64,000 nt of DNA from Streptomyces pseudovenezuelae (GCF_001513955.1 NZ_KQ948145.1:462212-526211), one strand, 5' to 3'. Counted from the first letter of the stretch, positions 33,933 to 43,403 are shown. Notes: generated by a model not told the origin, from the letters alone. Numbers and translations are program-made.

Positions 33933-34691
33933 ATGAAGAGATCATCGACGGTGCGCGCAGGTGTCACGGCGACCGTGGGCATGCTGTCGCTCGCGCTGGT
34001 CACGGGCTGCGGCGGCGGCTCGGACAGCGACGCGAAGGCGTCCGGGAGCCCCCGTCCATCCCAGACGTCCGCCTCGCCGACCACAGCGGGCGCGAAGGCG
34101 CTCGGGGCGGCCGAGCTGGAGAAGCTGCTGCTCGTCCAGAGCGACCTGCCCAGGGACAAGATCGCCGACGGCGACGACACCCTGCCGAGGTCCCGGAGCG
34201 AGCTGCAGACGGACAAGCCCGCGTGCGCCCCGCTCGCCTTCGCCCTGACCGGCCTGCCCCCGGGCGACTCGGACGCGGGCGCGAGCAACACCGTCACGTC
34301 GGAGGAGCGCGTCGGGGACTCCTTCGACGTCACCATGACCAGCGTGGGCCTCTCCTCGTACGAGGGCGACGGCGCGCGGCAGGCCCTCAAGGCCGTCTCC
34401 GACGGCATCGCCCCCTGCTCCGGCGGGTTCGCCATCACGGCCAAGGGCGAGAAGATGAAGATCACCAAGGTCGCCGCGGGCAAGCCGACCGGCGTGGGCG
34501 ACGAGTCGGTGGCCTTCGTCCTGGACGCCGACATGGACGGCGAGGGCACCGGCTCCTTCACCGTCGAGGTGGTACGCGTCGGCAGCCTCGTCTCCACGTA
34601 CTACGCGGTCGACTTCGCCTCGATGCAGAGCGGCACGACGTCCGCCGTCCCGCTCCCGGTGATCGACACCCAGGTGCGCAAGCTCAAGTAG
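33933..34691 (+). CDS. Lipoprotein of unknown function
   Basis: 252 residues. Lipobox LVTGC (C26), a Ser/Pro/Thr linker to about residue 55, then a single compact domain: ELEKLLLVQSDLPRDKI, CAPLAFALTGLPPG, KAVSDGIAPCSGGF and YYAVDFASMQSG. The two cysteines may form a disulfide. It resembles the sensor-like lipoproteins common in Streptomyces, but no family is assigned. It follows the LAxTG gene by 42 bp, so co-transcription is possible. Ends at a strong terminator. Confidence 0.8.
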   Translation: MKRSSTVRAGVTATVGMLSLALVTGCGGGSDSDAKASGSPRPSQTSASPTTAGAKALGAAELEKLLLVQSDLPRDKIADGDDTLPRSRSELQTDKPACAPLAFALTGLPPGDSDAGASNTVTSEERVGDSFDVTMTSVGLSSYEGDGARQALKAVSDGIAPCSGGFAITAKGEKMKITKVAAGKPTGVGDESVAFVLDADMDGEGTGSFTVEVVRVGSLVSTYYAVDFASMQSGTTSAVPLPVIDTQVRKLK

Positions 34692-34697
34692 CACTCC

Positions 34698-34721
34698 GGG
34701 CCCCGCCGCACGGCGGGGCCC
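34698..34721. terminator. Bidirectional hairpin terminator, lipoprotein / hutH
   Basis: 11-bp perfect arms (34698-34708 and 34711-34721; GGGCCCCGCCG and complement) with a minimal loop, between convergent stops. Confidence 0.8.
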
Positions 34722-34730
34722 GTCCTCCCG

Positions 34731-36275
34731 TTACCGCAACGGCCCGGTGACCGTCTCCACCGCCTCGACCAGCCGCCCCTCCCGCACGAACACGTCCGCC
34801 GCGGCGAGGTCCGGCGCCAGGAACCGGTCGGGACCGGGCCCCTCGACTCCCGCCTTGCGTACGGCGGTGATGGCGGCCCGCGTCGCCGGCGCCGGGTTCA
34901 GGCCCTCGCGCAGCTCGACGGCGCGCGAGGCGGCGTAGAGCTCGACGGCGAGGACCCGGGTGAGGTTGTCGACGGCGGTGCGCAGCTTGCGCGCGGCCGA
35001 CCACCCCATCGAGACGTGGTCCTCCTGCATCGCGGAGGACGGGATCGAGTCCGCGGACGCCGGTACGGCCAGCCGCTTCAACTCGCTGACCAGCGCGGCC
35101 TGTGTGTACTGGGCGATCATCAGCCCGGAGTCGACACCGGCGTCGTCGGCGAGGAACGGCGGCAGCCCGTGGGAGCGGTTCTTGTCGAGCAGCCGGTCGG
35201 TGCGCCGTTCGGCGATCGACGCGAGGTCGGCGACGGCGATGGCGAGGAAGTCGAGGACGTAAGCGACCGGCGCGCCATGGAAGTTGCCGTTGGACTCCAC
35301 GCGACCGTCGGGCAGCACAACGGGGTTGTCGACGGCCGACGCCAACTCCCGCTCCGCCACCAGCCGCGCGTGGGCCATGGTGTCCCGCCCGGCTCCGGCG
35401 ACCTGCGGCGCGCAGCGCACGGAGTAGGCGTCCTGGACCCGGGGCGCGTCGTCCTGGTGATGGCCGGTGAGCTCCGAACCCCGCAGCACGGCGAGCATGT
35501 TGGCGGCGGAGGCCCCCTGTCCCGGATGCGGCCGGATGGCGTGCAGCTCGGGCGCGAGCACCTTGTCGGTACCGAGCAGTGCCTCCAGCGACAGGGCGGC
35601 GGTGATGTCGGCGGACTTGTAGAGCATGTCCAGGTCGGCGAGGGCCATGACCAGCATGCCGAGCATGCCGTCGGTGCCGTTGAGGAGGGCGAGCCCTTCC
35701 TTCTCCCGCAGTTCCACGGGCGCGATCCCGTGCTCGGCGAGCAGTTCACCGGCGGGCCGCACGGTCCCGTCCGGTCCCTCGGCGTCCCCCTCTCCCATGA
35801 GGGTGAGGGCGCAGTGGGACAGCGGCGCGAGGTCACCGGAGCAACCGAGCGAGCCGTACTCGTGGACGACCGGCGTGATCCCGGCGTTGAGCACGTCGGC
35901 CATGGTCTGCGCGACCTCGGGCCGCACCCCGGTGTGTCCCGAGCAGACGGTCTTGAGCCGCAGGAACATCAGCGCCCGTACGACCTCCCGCTCGACCCGC
36001 GGCCCCATTCCGGCGGCGTGCGAGCGGACGATGTTGCGCTGCAGCTGCGCCCGGAGCTCCTGGCTGATGTGCCGGGTCGCGAGGGCGCCGAAGCCGGTGC
36101 TGACGCCGTAGACGGGCTCGGGCTTGGCCGCGAGGGCGTCCACGATCCCGCGGGCCGCGGCGAGAGCGGCCAGCGCCTCCCCGGAGAGCTCGATACGGGC
36201 ACCGTCCCGCGCCACGGCAAGGACGTCGGACGCGGTGACCCCGGACGTCCCCACCACCACAGTGTGCATATCCAT
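34731..36275 (-). CDS. hutH: Histidine ammonia-lyase
   Basis: Converts L-histidine to trans-urocanate, first step of histidine use. 514 residues from ATG 36275 (MDMHTVVVGTSG). The MIO-forming loop is GSLGCSGDLAPLSH, with the tripeptide C145-S146-G147 where most bacterial enzymes have Ala-Ser-Gly; I recall the Cys form in Streptomyces HutH. Other signatures (YGVSTGFGALA, NGTDGMLG, VDNPVVLPDG, IPSSAMQEDHVSMG) are intact. A second ATG two codons later is also possible. In Streptomyces the hut genes are not in one operon, consistent with this single gene. Confidence 0.95.
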   Translation of the reverse strand: MDMHTVVVGTSGVTASDVLAVARDGARIELSGEALAALAAARGIVDALAAKPEPVYGVSTGFGALATRHISQELRAQLQRNIVRSHAAGMGPRVEREVVRALMFLRLKTVCSGHTGVRPEVAQTMADVLNAGITPVVHEYGSLGCSGDLAPLSHCALTLMGEGDAEGPDGTVRPAGELLAEHGIAPVELREKEGLALLNGTDGMLGMLVMALADLDMLYKSADITAALSLEALLGTDKVLAPELHAIRPHPGQGASAANMLAVLRGSELTGHHQDDAPRVQDAYSVRCAPQVAGAGRDTMAHARLVAERELASAVDNPVVLPDGRVESNGNFHGAPVAYVLDFLAIAVADLASIAERRTDRLLDKNRSHGLPPFLADDAGVDSGLMIAQYTQAALVSELKRLAVPASADSIPSSAMQEDHVSMGWSAARKLRTAVDNLTRVLAVELYAASRAVELREGLNPAPATRAAITAVRKAGVEGPGPDRFLAPDLAAADVFVREGRLVEAVETVTGPLR

Positions 36276-36350
36276 ATTCAGGAGCGTACGCATTGAATTC
36301 CGCGGTGTCACTACTGGGTGGGGGTTACGCCCCTTACAAGGACGAACGCC

Positions 36351-37499
36351 TCAGGGCTGCCGGCCCCGGAACGTCCGCCGCTCGGCCGTCCGCCCGGAGG
36401 GGGCGGCGTCGGCGAGCCGTACGACGGGATCGTCGGGACCGGCCCGCCCCGCGACGACGGGCCTTTCGGCACGCTCGGCCTTGGCCCGGTACTGCGCGGC
36501 GTCCGCGAGCCGGAAGAGCCGCCGGGCGGACCGGACGGGCCCGATGGGATCCTCGGTGGAGGCGACCCCGCACGCCACCCCCTCCCCCAGCTCCAGCTCA
36601 CCGGCCCGCCGGCAGAGTTCGTCGGCGGCCCCGACCACGTCGTCGGCGGACGGCCCGACGGCGAGCAGACAGAACTCGTCCCCGCCGAGCCGGGCGGCCA
36701 GGGCGCCCGGGAGCATGGCCCCGCACAGCGACAGCACCGACCCGAAACGTTCCAGCAGCCGGTCGCCCACGGCGTGCCCACGGGTGTCGTTGACCCGCTT
36801 CAGCCCGTTCAGATCGCACACGACGAGACTGACGACGACTCCGTCCCTCTTGTGCCGGTCGACGGCCTCGTCGAGCCGCACATCCACGGCACGGCGATTG
36901 GCGAGACCGGTCAGCGCGTCCGTGAACGCCAGCCGTCTCGCCTCCTCCAGCCGCTCCGCCTGGGCGATTCCGGCGGCGACGACGGCGGCCAGGACGGTGG
37001 CGAAGTCGGCGTCCTCCCGCCCGAAGACGGGGGCACCGGTGGGCCGGGCCACATACAGCTCGCCCCACGCCCGTCCGTTCAGCACGATCGGGGCGACGAC
37101 ACAGCTCCCCCGCCCCCTTCTGCGGAGCGCGGCGACCCGCTGGTGCACATACCCGGGCCGGCCCCCGGCCGCCGGACCCTCCGCCGTCTCGACCCAGGCG
37201 TTGGGCTCGCCGCCCCCGGCCCACCGCTCGTGCAGAAACTCGGTGATCTCCGGGAACTGGTGCACGGGATAGGCCTCCCCTTCGGGGAACTCCTCCTCAC
37301 CGGCGGCCCGCTCCCCCACGTTCACCAGCACCCTGAGCCGCCCGAGCTCCCGCTCCCACACGGACAACGCGGCGAAACTCCCCCCGAGCGCACGGCACGC
37401 CCCGGCGGCGGCGGCCCGCCACGCCTCCCGCGAGCCGTGCGCCGCCGCCATGCCCTGAGCCAACGCGACGACCGCGGCCAGCCGGATGTCCTCACCCAT
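36351..37499 (-). CDS. GAF-GGDEF diguanylate cyclase
   Basis: 382 residues. N-terminal GAF-like sensor domain (about 10-180), including SCVVAPIVLNGRAWGELYVARP, then a GGDEF domain (about 195-355) with FTDALTGLANRRAVDVRLDEAV, CDLNGLKRVNDTRGHAVGDRLL and the intact active-site GGDEF in ARLGGDEFCLL. The sequence just before it (LPGALAARL) has no RxxD, so the usual product-inhibition site is absent. It should make cyclic di-GMP, a developmental brake in Streptomyces acting through BldD. Next to hutH; from memory this resembles the S. coelicolor CdgE gene, but I am not sure. Confidence 0.88.
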   Translation of the reverse strand: MGEDIRLAAVVALAQGMAAAHGSREAWRAAAAGACRALGGSFAALSVWERELGRLRVLVNVGERAAGEEEFPEGEAYPVHQFPEITEFLHERWAGGGEPNAWVETAEGPAAGGRPGYVHQRVAALRRRGRGSCVVAPIVLNGRAWGELYVARPTGAPVFGREDADFATVLAAVVAAGIAQAERLEEARRLAFTDALTGLANRRAVDVRLDEAVDRHKRDGVVVSLVVCDLNGLKRVNDTRGHAVGDRLLERFGSVLSLCGAMLPGALAARLGGDEFCLLAVGPSADDVVGAADELCRRAGELELGEGVACGVASTEDPIGPVRSARRLFRLADAAQYRAKAERAERPVVAGRAGPDDPVVRLADAAPSGRTAERRTFRGRQP

Positions 37500-37987
37500 C
37501 AGTCCAGGTTAGGGATGATTTGGGCGGATGCCGGGGTGCGGTTGGTCCGTTCGGGAGGTGGGGCCGTGACAGGTGGGGTCATCGGGCGGGTGCGGGTCCG
37601 ATGCGGCTGGTCGCGCAGTTCCCCGCGCCCCTGGCGAGTCACAGTCACCCGCGCCAGGACGAACTGTCCGCCGCACCTCGCGACCACGCACCCGCACGGG
37701 CCACCAGGGGCGCGAGGAACCGCGCCACCACACACCGCAACAGGCCGCCGCAGGCATCAGGGGCGCGGGGAACTGCGCGCCCAGCCACGACGCACCCGCA
37801 CGACCCACGACGGGGCCACCACAGCCATCAGGGGCGCGGGGAACTGCGCAACCACCCACCACACACCCGCACGACCCACGACGGGGCCACCACAGCCATC
37901 AGGGGCGCGGGGAACTGCGCAACCACCCACCACACACCCGCACCCGCACCCGCACGAAACCGCAGCCCCAACCGCCGGAGGCAACCG
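37500..37987. repeat. Intergenic repeat array: five copies of a 20-bp element and a 71-bp tandem duplication
   Basis: Gene-free. The 20-mer AGGGGCGCGGGGAACTGCGC or a near match occurs at 37706, 37759, 37830 and 37901 on the plus strand and inverted at 37613-37632. An exact 71-bp unit is duplicated in tandem (37801-37871 and 37872-37942), starting CGACCCACGACGG and carrying one 20-mer each. The flanks are CACCCGCAC-rich. The same 20-mer occurs at 29933 and as an inverted pair at 52668 and 52858, always between genes. Origin and role unknown. Confidence 0.85.
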
Positions 37988-38788
37988 TCACTGCCCAGGC
38001 CAACGCGGCGCCCGCCGTTCGTTGAACGCCGCCACCCCCTCCGCCCGGTCCCCCGAGAACGCCACCGCCCGCCACGCCGCGTCCTCCACCTCAAGCCCGG
38101 CCCGCAGGTCCAACCCCTGCCCGAGCCGCAGCGCACGCTTCGCCGCCCGCAGCCCGACCGGCGAGTTCGCCGCGATACGGGCGGCCAGCGCCAGCGCCTC
38201 CGCCCGGTCCTCCCCGGCGGCCACCAGCTGGTCCACGAGCCCCAGCCGATGCGCCTCCTCCGCCTCCACCCGCCGTGCCGTGAAGATCAGCTCCGCGGCG
38301 CGGGCCGCCCCCACCCGCCGCGGCAGCAGCTGCGTCCCCCCACCCCCGGGGATCACCCCCACCGAGACCTCCGGCAACCCCACCACCGCCGTACGGTCGG
38401 CCACGATCAGGTCGCACGAGAGCGCCAGCTCGAACCCCCCGCCCAGCGCGAACCCGTGCACGGCCGCGATCGTCGGCACCGGCAGCTCCAGCACTCCCGT
38501 GTAAGCCCCCCGGCTCGCCGGCCGCTGCCGCACCATGTCGGCGTCACTGAAGGAGTTCCGCTCCTTCAGATCGGCCCCCACGCAGAAGGCCCGCTCATGG
38601 GTGGAGGTCACCACGACAACCCGTACCGCCGCGTCACCCCCCAGTGCCGAGCAGGCGGCGGCGACACACCGCGCCATCTCCGTGGAGACCGCGTTCATCG
38701 CCTTGGGCCGATCGAGGACCAGCTCGGCGACCGCCCCCTCCTCATGCCGCCTCACCAGCACGAACTCCCCGAACCGCGCCTCGCCCAT
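37988..38788 (-). CDS. Enoyl-CoA hydratase/isomerase family protein
   Basis: Crotonase-fold enzyme, 266 residues. CoA-binding and oxyanion motifs: RPKAMNAVSTEMA, ERAFCVGADLKERNSFSD and VHGFALGGGFELALSCDLIVA; catalytic-type glutamate in GLPEVSVGVIPGGGG. The C-terminal FNERRAPRWPGQ is the usual family end. Hydrates 2-enoyl-CoA or acts on a related CoA ester; the exact substrate cannot be read. The ATG has GGGAGGG directly upstream, and a GTTAAC pair lies behind it. Monocistronic. Confidence 0.9.
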   Translation of the reverse strand: MGEARFGEFVLVRRHEEGAVAELVLDRPKAMNAVSTEMARCVAAACSALGGDAAVRVVVVTSTHERAFCVGADLKERNSFSDADMVRQRPASRGAYTGVLELPVPTIAAVHGFALGGGFELALSCDLIVADRTAVVGLPEVSVGVIPGGGGTQLLPRRVGAARAAELIFTARRVEAEEAHRLGLVDQLVAAGEDRAEALALAARIAANSPVGLRAAKRALRLGQGLDLRAGLEVEDAAWRAVAFSGDRAEGVAAFNERRAPRWPGQ

Positions 38789-38800
38789 GACACCCTCCCG

Positions 38801-38816
38801 GTTAACGTGGGTTAAC
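38801..38816. promoter_or_regulatory. Double GTTAAC motif upstream of the enoyl-CoA hydratase
   Basis: GTTAACGTGGGTTAAC: two palindromic hexamers with a four-base spacer, 13 bases upstream of the start codon and just behind the ribosome site. AT-rich symmetric sequence is rare here, so an operator or -10 overlap is likely. The regulator is unknown. Confidence 0.45.
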
Positions 38817-38988
38817 AAGAACGCTCCGATCATCGCAGTCCCGCTCCCGCCGCGAAAGGTTCCCGCCGACTCGCCCGACACCCCGTTCGAGTGACATCCC
38901 GCCCAACTCCACACCCACCGCCCACGGCAGCGCATAACGTGCGCCCCGCCATGGCGCACAGGGGGCGCAGGCACCCAGGGGAGGAAGC

Positions 38989-39624
38989 ATGACGGCGACG
39001 ATGACGACGACAGGACTGGCGGAGGAGGGCGGCATCCGCCTGTTCGGACCACGCGGCCGCCACCGCAAGCCCCGCCCCCGCAAGGTCCTGCTCGCCGCGG
39101 GCGGCCTCGCCCTGGCCGCGGGCGCCCTGAGCCTCGTACGGCTGACCCCGGACGCGGGAATGGGCGGCTTCGGCGCGACGGAGACGGACCCGCAGGCCGC
39201 CCCGGGAACGGATCCGGACACGGACGTCCAGCCCGGCACGGACCGGGCGACGAACGCCGCCGCGACCGTGGGTTCCGTGCCGCGGGCGAGCCCGTCGTCG
39301 ACCGCGGTGATGGGCGGAGTCTCCGCGACCCCCGCACCGGGCGTCTCCCCGGCCCCCGCGGGATCCGCGACCGCCGTCCCCCTGCCCCTCGCGGCGGCTC
39401 CCAACACGATCCCGGACGCGCTGAACGACCAGGCACCGGCACCGGCTCCCACCCCCACGGCGACCATCGCGCCGCACGCCCCGGCGACGACGCCCGCCCC
39501 GCGACCGGCACGGACCACTCCCCCGCCGGCCTCGACACCCACACCCCAGCCCACTCACCCGGCGCAGCCCGCGCCGGGCCTGTGCGTGCCGATCGTCGGC
39601 CTGTGCGTGCGGCAGGGCGGCTAG
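38989..39624 (+). CDS. Pro/Ala/Thr-rich membrane-anchored protein
   Basis: 211 residues, unrecognised. A basic N-terminus (RHRKPRPRK) and one helix (VLLAAGGLALAAGALSLV) form a type II anchor. The outside part is low-complexity Pro/Ala/Thr/Ser and ends GLCVPIVGLCVRQGG, with two cysteines that could pair. The ATG has GGGGAGG six bases upstream. The stop TAG overlaps the convergent adenylate cyclase stop in a shared CTAG. It could be a cell-wall-spanning stalk; no function assigned. Confidence 0.72.
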   Translation: MTATMTTTGLAEEGGIRLFGPRGRHRKPRPRKVLLAAGGLALAAGALSLVRLTPDAGMGGFGATETDPQAAPGTDPDTDVQPGTDRATNAAATVGSVPRASPSSTAVMGGVSATPAPGVSPAPAGSATAVPLPLAAAPNTIPDALNDQAPAPAPTPTATIAPHAPATTPAPRPARTTPPPASTPTPQPTHPAQPAPGLCVPIVGLCVRQGG

Positions 39625-40715
39625 GAGGGGGGCGCGTCCCTGCGGGTCAGCAGCCAGGGCTCGACGACGCCGAGCCCACGCACCGGACGCTGCCACATCG
39701 GCTGGAGCGCGAAGCGGTAGGTCGGCGGGTCCTCGCCCTCCTTCTCGGCGGTGGCCGCGGCCTCGGCCGCCTCCGCCTCGGAGGCGGGGGCCTCGCCGGT
39801 GCGGATCAGCTCCTCCGCGAAGGCGCTGTCGACGAGGACCGCGTCGCGGGGAGCTATCGAGGTCAGCCGGGAGGCGAGGTTCACGGTCGTACCGAAGACA
39901 TCACCCATCCGGGTGGTCACCGTGCCGAAGGCGATGCCGACGCGCAGCTCGGGCATGGTCTCGTCGTTGGCCATGGTCTCGATCAGGCGCAGCGCGATCT
40001 CCGCGGCCACCGCGGCGTCGTCGGCCGCGTACAGCACCTCGTCGCCGAGGGTCTTGATGAGCCGCCCGCCCCGCGCCGCCACCAGGTCGGCGGCGGTGGT
40101 CTCGAAGGCCTCGACGAGCTCGCCGAGTTCCTCCTCCTCCATCCGGCGGGTCAGCCGGGTGAACCCGACGAGGTCGGCGAAGCCGACGCACAGCCGCCGG
40201 TCGACCATCTCCTCGTCGTCGGCGGCCTGCACGACCCGGCCCGCCGAGGCGGAGAGCTGGCGGCGCCAGACGTAGACGAGGAACTCCTCCAGCTCGGGCA
40301 GGAGCAGCTCGATGATCGGGTACGTCACCTCGGTGCGGGTCATGCCCGGCTCCGGGGGGTCGGTCAGGCCCTCCAGGAAGGAGTCGATCTGCCACTCGGC
40401 GAGCCGGGCGGTGGTCTGCCCGGTGGACCGGGCCACCTGTACGGCCATGGCCTCGCTCAGCAGCCCCGCCTCGACGAGACCGGCGAGCCGGCGCAGCGCG
40501 AGGACGTCGGCCTCGGTGAACGCCTTGGCCTGGCCGACGTCGGCGAAGCCCATGGCCCGCCAGAAGCGGGTGGCCAGCTCCATGGAGACGCCGGCGGTGC
40601 GGGCCGCCTGAAAGGGGGTGTAGCGCCGCTCGGCGCCGAGGATGAGCTGTTCGAGACGCACGGCGAGCGGGTGCGGGATCGCGTCCGGGCCGGAGCCCGT
40701 GTCGTCTGCGGTCAC
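39621..40715 (-). CDS. cya: Class III adenylate cyclase
   Basis: 364 residues. The N-terminal half (about 15-165) is a helical regulatory domain typical of actinobacterial Cya proteins, including AARTAGVSMELATRFWRAMGF, which looks like a MerR-type helix. The catalytic cyclase domain (about 175-345) has the metal-binding VGFADLVGFTRLT, GRLIKTLGDEVLYAADD and the transition-state region GDVFGTTVNLASRL. It makes cAMP from ATP; in S. coelicolor the single Cya affects germination and development. GTG start. The stop is shared with the convergent gene in CTAG. Confidence 0.92.
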   Translation of the reverse strand: MTADDTGSGPDAIPHPLAVRLEQLILGAERRYTPFQAARTAGVSMELATRFWRAMGFADVGQAKAFTEADVLALRRLAGLVEAGLLSEAMAVQVARSTGQTTARLAEWQIDSFLEGLTDPPEPGMTRTEVTYPIIELLLPELEEFLVYVWRRQLSASAGRVVQAADDEEMVDRRLCVGFADLVGFTRLTRRMEEEELGELVEAFETTAADLVAARGGRLIKTLGDEVLYAADDAAVAAEIALRLIETMANDETMPELRVGIAFGTVTTRMGDVFGTTVNLASRLTSIAPRDAVLVDSAFAEELIRTGEAPASEAEAAEAAATAEKEGEDPPTYRFALQPMWQRPVRGLGVVEPWLLTRRDAPPS

Positions 40716-40819
40716 GCCTGCTGCCCTTCCGATCTGTCACGGTCAGGTATCGACCGGCCTCAACTGTACGGCAGGTGTGCGGTAGCTCACGTCCCCGCTC
40801 GGACAGAAGTCGGATCCGC

Positions 40820-41683
40820 TCACGCCGGTCTCAAGTGCACGATGTCTCCCGCGCCCACCGGTTCCTGTACGCCCTCCTCCGTCGCGATCACCAGGCGGCC
40901 GTCGCCGTCCACCGCGACCGCCTCCCCCACCAGTGAGCGGTCTCCCGGCAGCTCCGCCCGTACCGTCCTTCCCAGCGTCGCGCACCCCGCCGCGTACGTC
41001 TCCTGGAGGCCGCTCACCGTCGGGTCGCCGGCCGCCGCGCGCCAGCGGTCGTACCACTCCTCCAGGGAGCGCAGAACGGCCCGCAGCAGGGGGTCCCGGT
41101 CGGTGCTCACCGCTCCGGCCAGCGCCAGCGAGCCCGCGGTGGGGACGGGCAGCTCGTCCTCCCGGAGGGTGACGTTGAGGCCGACGCCCACGACGACGCC
41201 GCCCTCGCCCGCGCGCTCGGCGAGGATGCCGCCCGCCTTGCGTTCCTCGCCGCCCACGGTCACCAGGAGGTCGTTGGGCCACTTGAGGGCGGTGTCCACG
41301 CCGGCGGACCGGGACAGCCCCGTGGCCACCGCGACCCCGGTGAGCAGCGGCAGCCACCCCCAGCGGGCGACCGGCACGTCCCCGGGCGTCAGCAGGACGG
41401 AGAAGAAGAGGCCCGAGCGGGGCGGTGCCGTCCAGCGGCGGTCCAGGCGGCCGCGCCCGGCGCTCTGCTCCTCGGCGACGAGGACCGCGCCCTCGGCCGC
41501 CTTGCCCGCGGCGGCGCGGGCGACCAGGTCGGAGTTGGTGGAGCCGGTCGCGGCCACCACCTCGATCCCGGACCACAGCCCGCCCTCGCGCACCAGCCCG
41601 CGGCGCAGCGCGGCGGCGTTGAGGGGCGGCCGGTCGAGGTCCGACCAACGGCTGTCGTCTCCTGAAACATCTCGCGGAGTCAT
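40820..41683 (-). CDS. birA: Biotin--[acetyl-CoA-carboxylase] ligase, monofunctional
   Basis: Attaches biotin to the carboxylase lysine through biotinyl-5'-AMP. 287 residues. It has the adenylate-binding loop EEQSAGRGRLDRRW, the catalytic KWPNDLLV and the ERKAGGILAE motif. There is no N-terminal winged helix, so it cannot repress transcription. Start MTPRDVSGDD at 41683. Divergent from pccB and close to the biotinylated alpha subunit at 46478, a logical grouping because it modifies that protein. Confidence 0.93.
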   Translation of the reverse strand: MTPRDVSGDDSRWSDLDRPPLNAAALRRGLVREGGLWSGIEVVAATGSTNSDLVARAAAGKAAEGAVLVAEEQSAGRGRLDRRWTAPPRSGLFFSVLLTPGDVPVARWGWLPLLTGVAVATGLSRSAGVDTALKWPNDLLVTVGGEERKAGGILAERAGEGGVVVGVGLNVTLREDELPVPTAGSLALAGAVSTDRDPLLRAVLRSLEEWYDRWRAAAGDPTVSGLQETYAAGCATLGRTVRAELPGDRSLVGEAVAVDGDGRLVIATEEGVQEPVGAGDIVHLRPA

Positions 41684-41793
41684 GCAAGCCACCCTAGGTG
41701 TGTGAAACGCCGCACTGCTGATTCGTAGGGGCACCACTACTCTACGGATGAGTAACCGTCCCCCCTTTTGAGCAGGCAGGGAGCCAGATCCCG

Positions 41794-43386
41794 ATGTCCG
41801 AGCCGGAAGAGATCGACATCCACACCACCGCGGGCAAGCTCGCGGATCTGCAGCGCCGCATCCAGGAGGCGACGCACGCCGGCTCCGAACGTGCCGTCGA
41901 GAAGCAGCACGCCAAGGGCAAGTTGACGGCCCGTGAGCGCATCGACCTGCTGCTCGACGAAGGCTCATTCGTGGAGTTGGACGAGTTCGCCCGTCACCGC
42001 TCCACCAACTTCGGGCTCGACAAGAACCGCCCGTACGGCGACGGGGTCGTCACCGGGTACGGCACCGTCGACGGCCGCCCCGTCGCCGTGTTCTCCCAGG
42101 ACTTCACCGTCTTCGGCGGCGCGCTCGGCGAGGTCTACGGCCAGAAGATCGTCAAGGTGATGGACTTCGCGCTGAAGACCGGCTGCCCGGTCATCGGCAT
42201 CAACGACTCCGGCGGCGCCCGCATCCAGGAGGGCGTGGCCTCGCTGGGCGCGTACGGCGAGATCTTCCGCCGCAACACCCACGCGAGCGGTGTCATCCCG
42301 CAGATCAGCCTGGTCGTCGGCCCCTGCGCGGGCGGCGCCGTCTACTCGCCGGCGATCACCGATTTCACGGTCATGGTCGACCAGACCTCGCACATGTTCA
42401 TCACCGGTCCCGACGTCATCAAGACCGTCACCGGCGAGGACGTCGGCTTCGAGGAGCTGGGCGGCGCCCGCACCCACAACGCGGTGTCCGGCGTGGCCCA
42501 CCACATGGCCGGGGACGAGAAGGACGCCGTCGAGTACGTCAAGCAGCTGCTGTCGTACCTGCCCTCCAACAACCTGTCCGAGCCGCCGGTCTACCCGGAG
42601 GAGGCGGACCTCGCGGTCACCGACGAGGACCGCGAGCTGGACACGCTGGTCCCGGACAGCGCGAACCAGCCGTACGACATGCACACGGTGATCGAGCACA
42701 TCCTGGACGACGCCGAGTTCTTCGAGACGCAGCCGCTGTACGCGCCGAACATCCTCACCGGGTACGGCCGGGTCGAGGGCCACCCGGTCGGCATCGTCGC
42801 CAACCAGCCGATGCAGTTCGCCGGCTGCCTCGACATCACCGCGTCCGAGAAGGCGGCCCGCTTCGTCCGCACCTGCGACGCCTTCAACATCCCGGTGATC
42901 ACCTTCGTGGACGTCCCGGGCTTCCTGCCGGGCGTCGACCAGGAGCACGACGGCATCATCCGCCGCGGCGCCAAGCTCATCTACGCCTACGCGGAAGCCA
43001 CCGTCCCCCTGATCACGGTGATCACCCGCAAGGCCTTCGGCGGCGCCTACGACGTCATGGGCTCCAAGCACCTCGGCGCGGACCTCAACCTCGCCTGGCC
43101 CACCGCCCAGATCGCCGTCATGGGCGCCCAGGGCGCGGTCAACATCCTGCACCGCCGCACGATCGCGGAGGCCGAGGCGGCGGGAGACGCGGACGCGACC
43201 CGGGCCCGGCTGATCCAGGAGTACGAGGACGCCCTCCTCAACCCCTACATCGCGGCCGAGCGCGGTTACATCGACTCCGTGATCATGCCGTCGGACACCC
43301 GCCGCCATGTGGTCAGGGGCCTGCGCCAACTGCGCACCAAGCGCGAGTCCCTGCCTCCGAAGAAGCACGGCAACATCCCCCTCTAG
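41794..43386 (+). CDS. pccB: Acyl-CoA (propionyl-CoA) carboxylase beta subunit
   Basis: Carboxyltransferase subunit that moves CO2 from carboxybiotin to propionyl-CoA, making methylmalonyl-CoA for polyketides and fatty acids. 530 residues with both crotonase-like halves: the acyl-CoA site [14 protein letters not shown] and [16 protein letters not shown], and the carboxybiotin site [13 protein letters not shown] and [14 protein letters not shown]. Residue 422, which sets acyl-chain choice, was not positioned. ATG at 41794 after GGGAG. Followed 17 bp later by the epsilon subunit. Confidence 0.94.
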   Translation: MSEPEEIDIHTTAGKLADLQRRIQEATHAGSERAVEKQHAKGKLTARERIDLLLDEGSFVELDEFARHRSTNFGLDKNRPYGDGVVTGYGTVDGRPVAVFSQDFTVFGGALGEVYGQKIVKVMDFALKTGCPVIGINDSGGARIQEGVASLGAYGEIFRRNTHASGVIPQISLVVGPCAGGAVYSPAITDFTVMVDQTSHMFITGPDVIKTVTGEDVGFEELGGARTHNAVSGVAHHMAGDEKDAVEYVKQLLSYLPSNNLSEPPVYPEEADLAVTDEDRELDTLVPDSANQPYDMHTVIEHILDDAEFFETQPLYAPNILTGYGRVEGHPVGIVANQPMQFAGCLDITASEKAARFVRTCDAFNIPVITFVDVPGFLPGVDQEHDGIIRRGAKLIYAYAEATVPLITVITRKAFGGAYDVMGSKHLGADLNLAWPTAQIAVMGAQGAVNILHRRTIAEAEAAGDADATRARLIQEYEDALLNPYIAAERGYIDSVIMPSDTRRHVVRGLRQLRTKRESLPPKKHGNIPL

Positions 43387-43403
43387 CCCTGCCGGGAGCC
43401 GTC

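Noticed and set aside
37613..37942. Possible CRISPR array
   Set aside because: Repeat units differ in spacing (53, 71, 71), the intervals are near-identical rather than unique spacers, and no cas gene is present.
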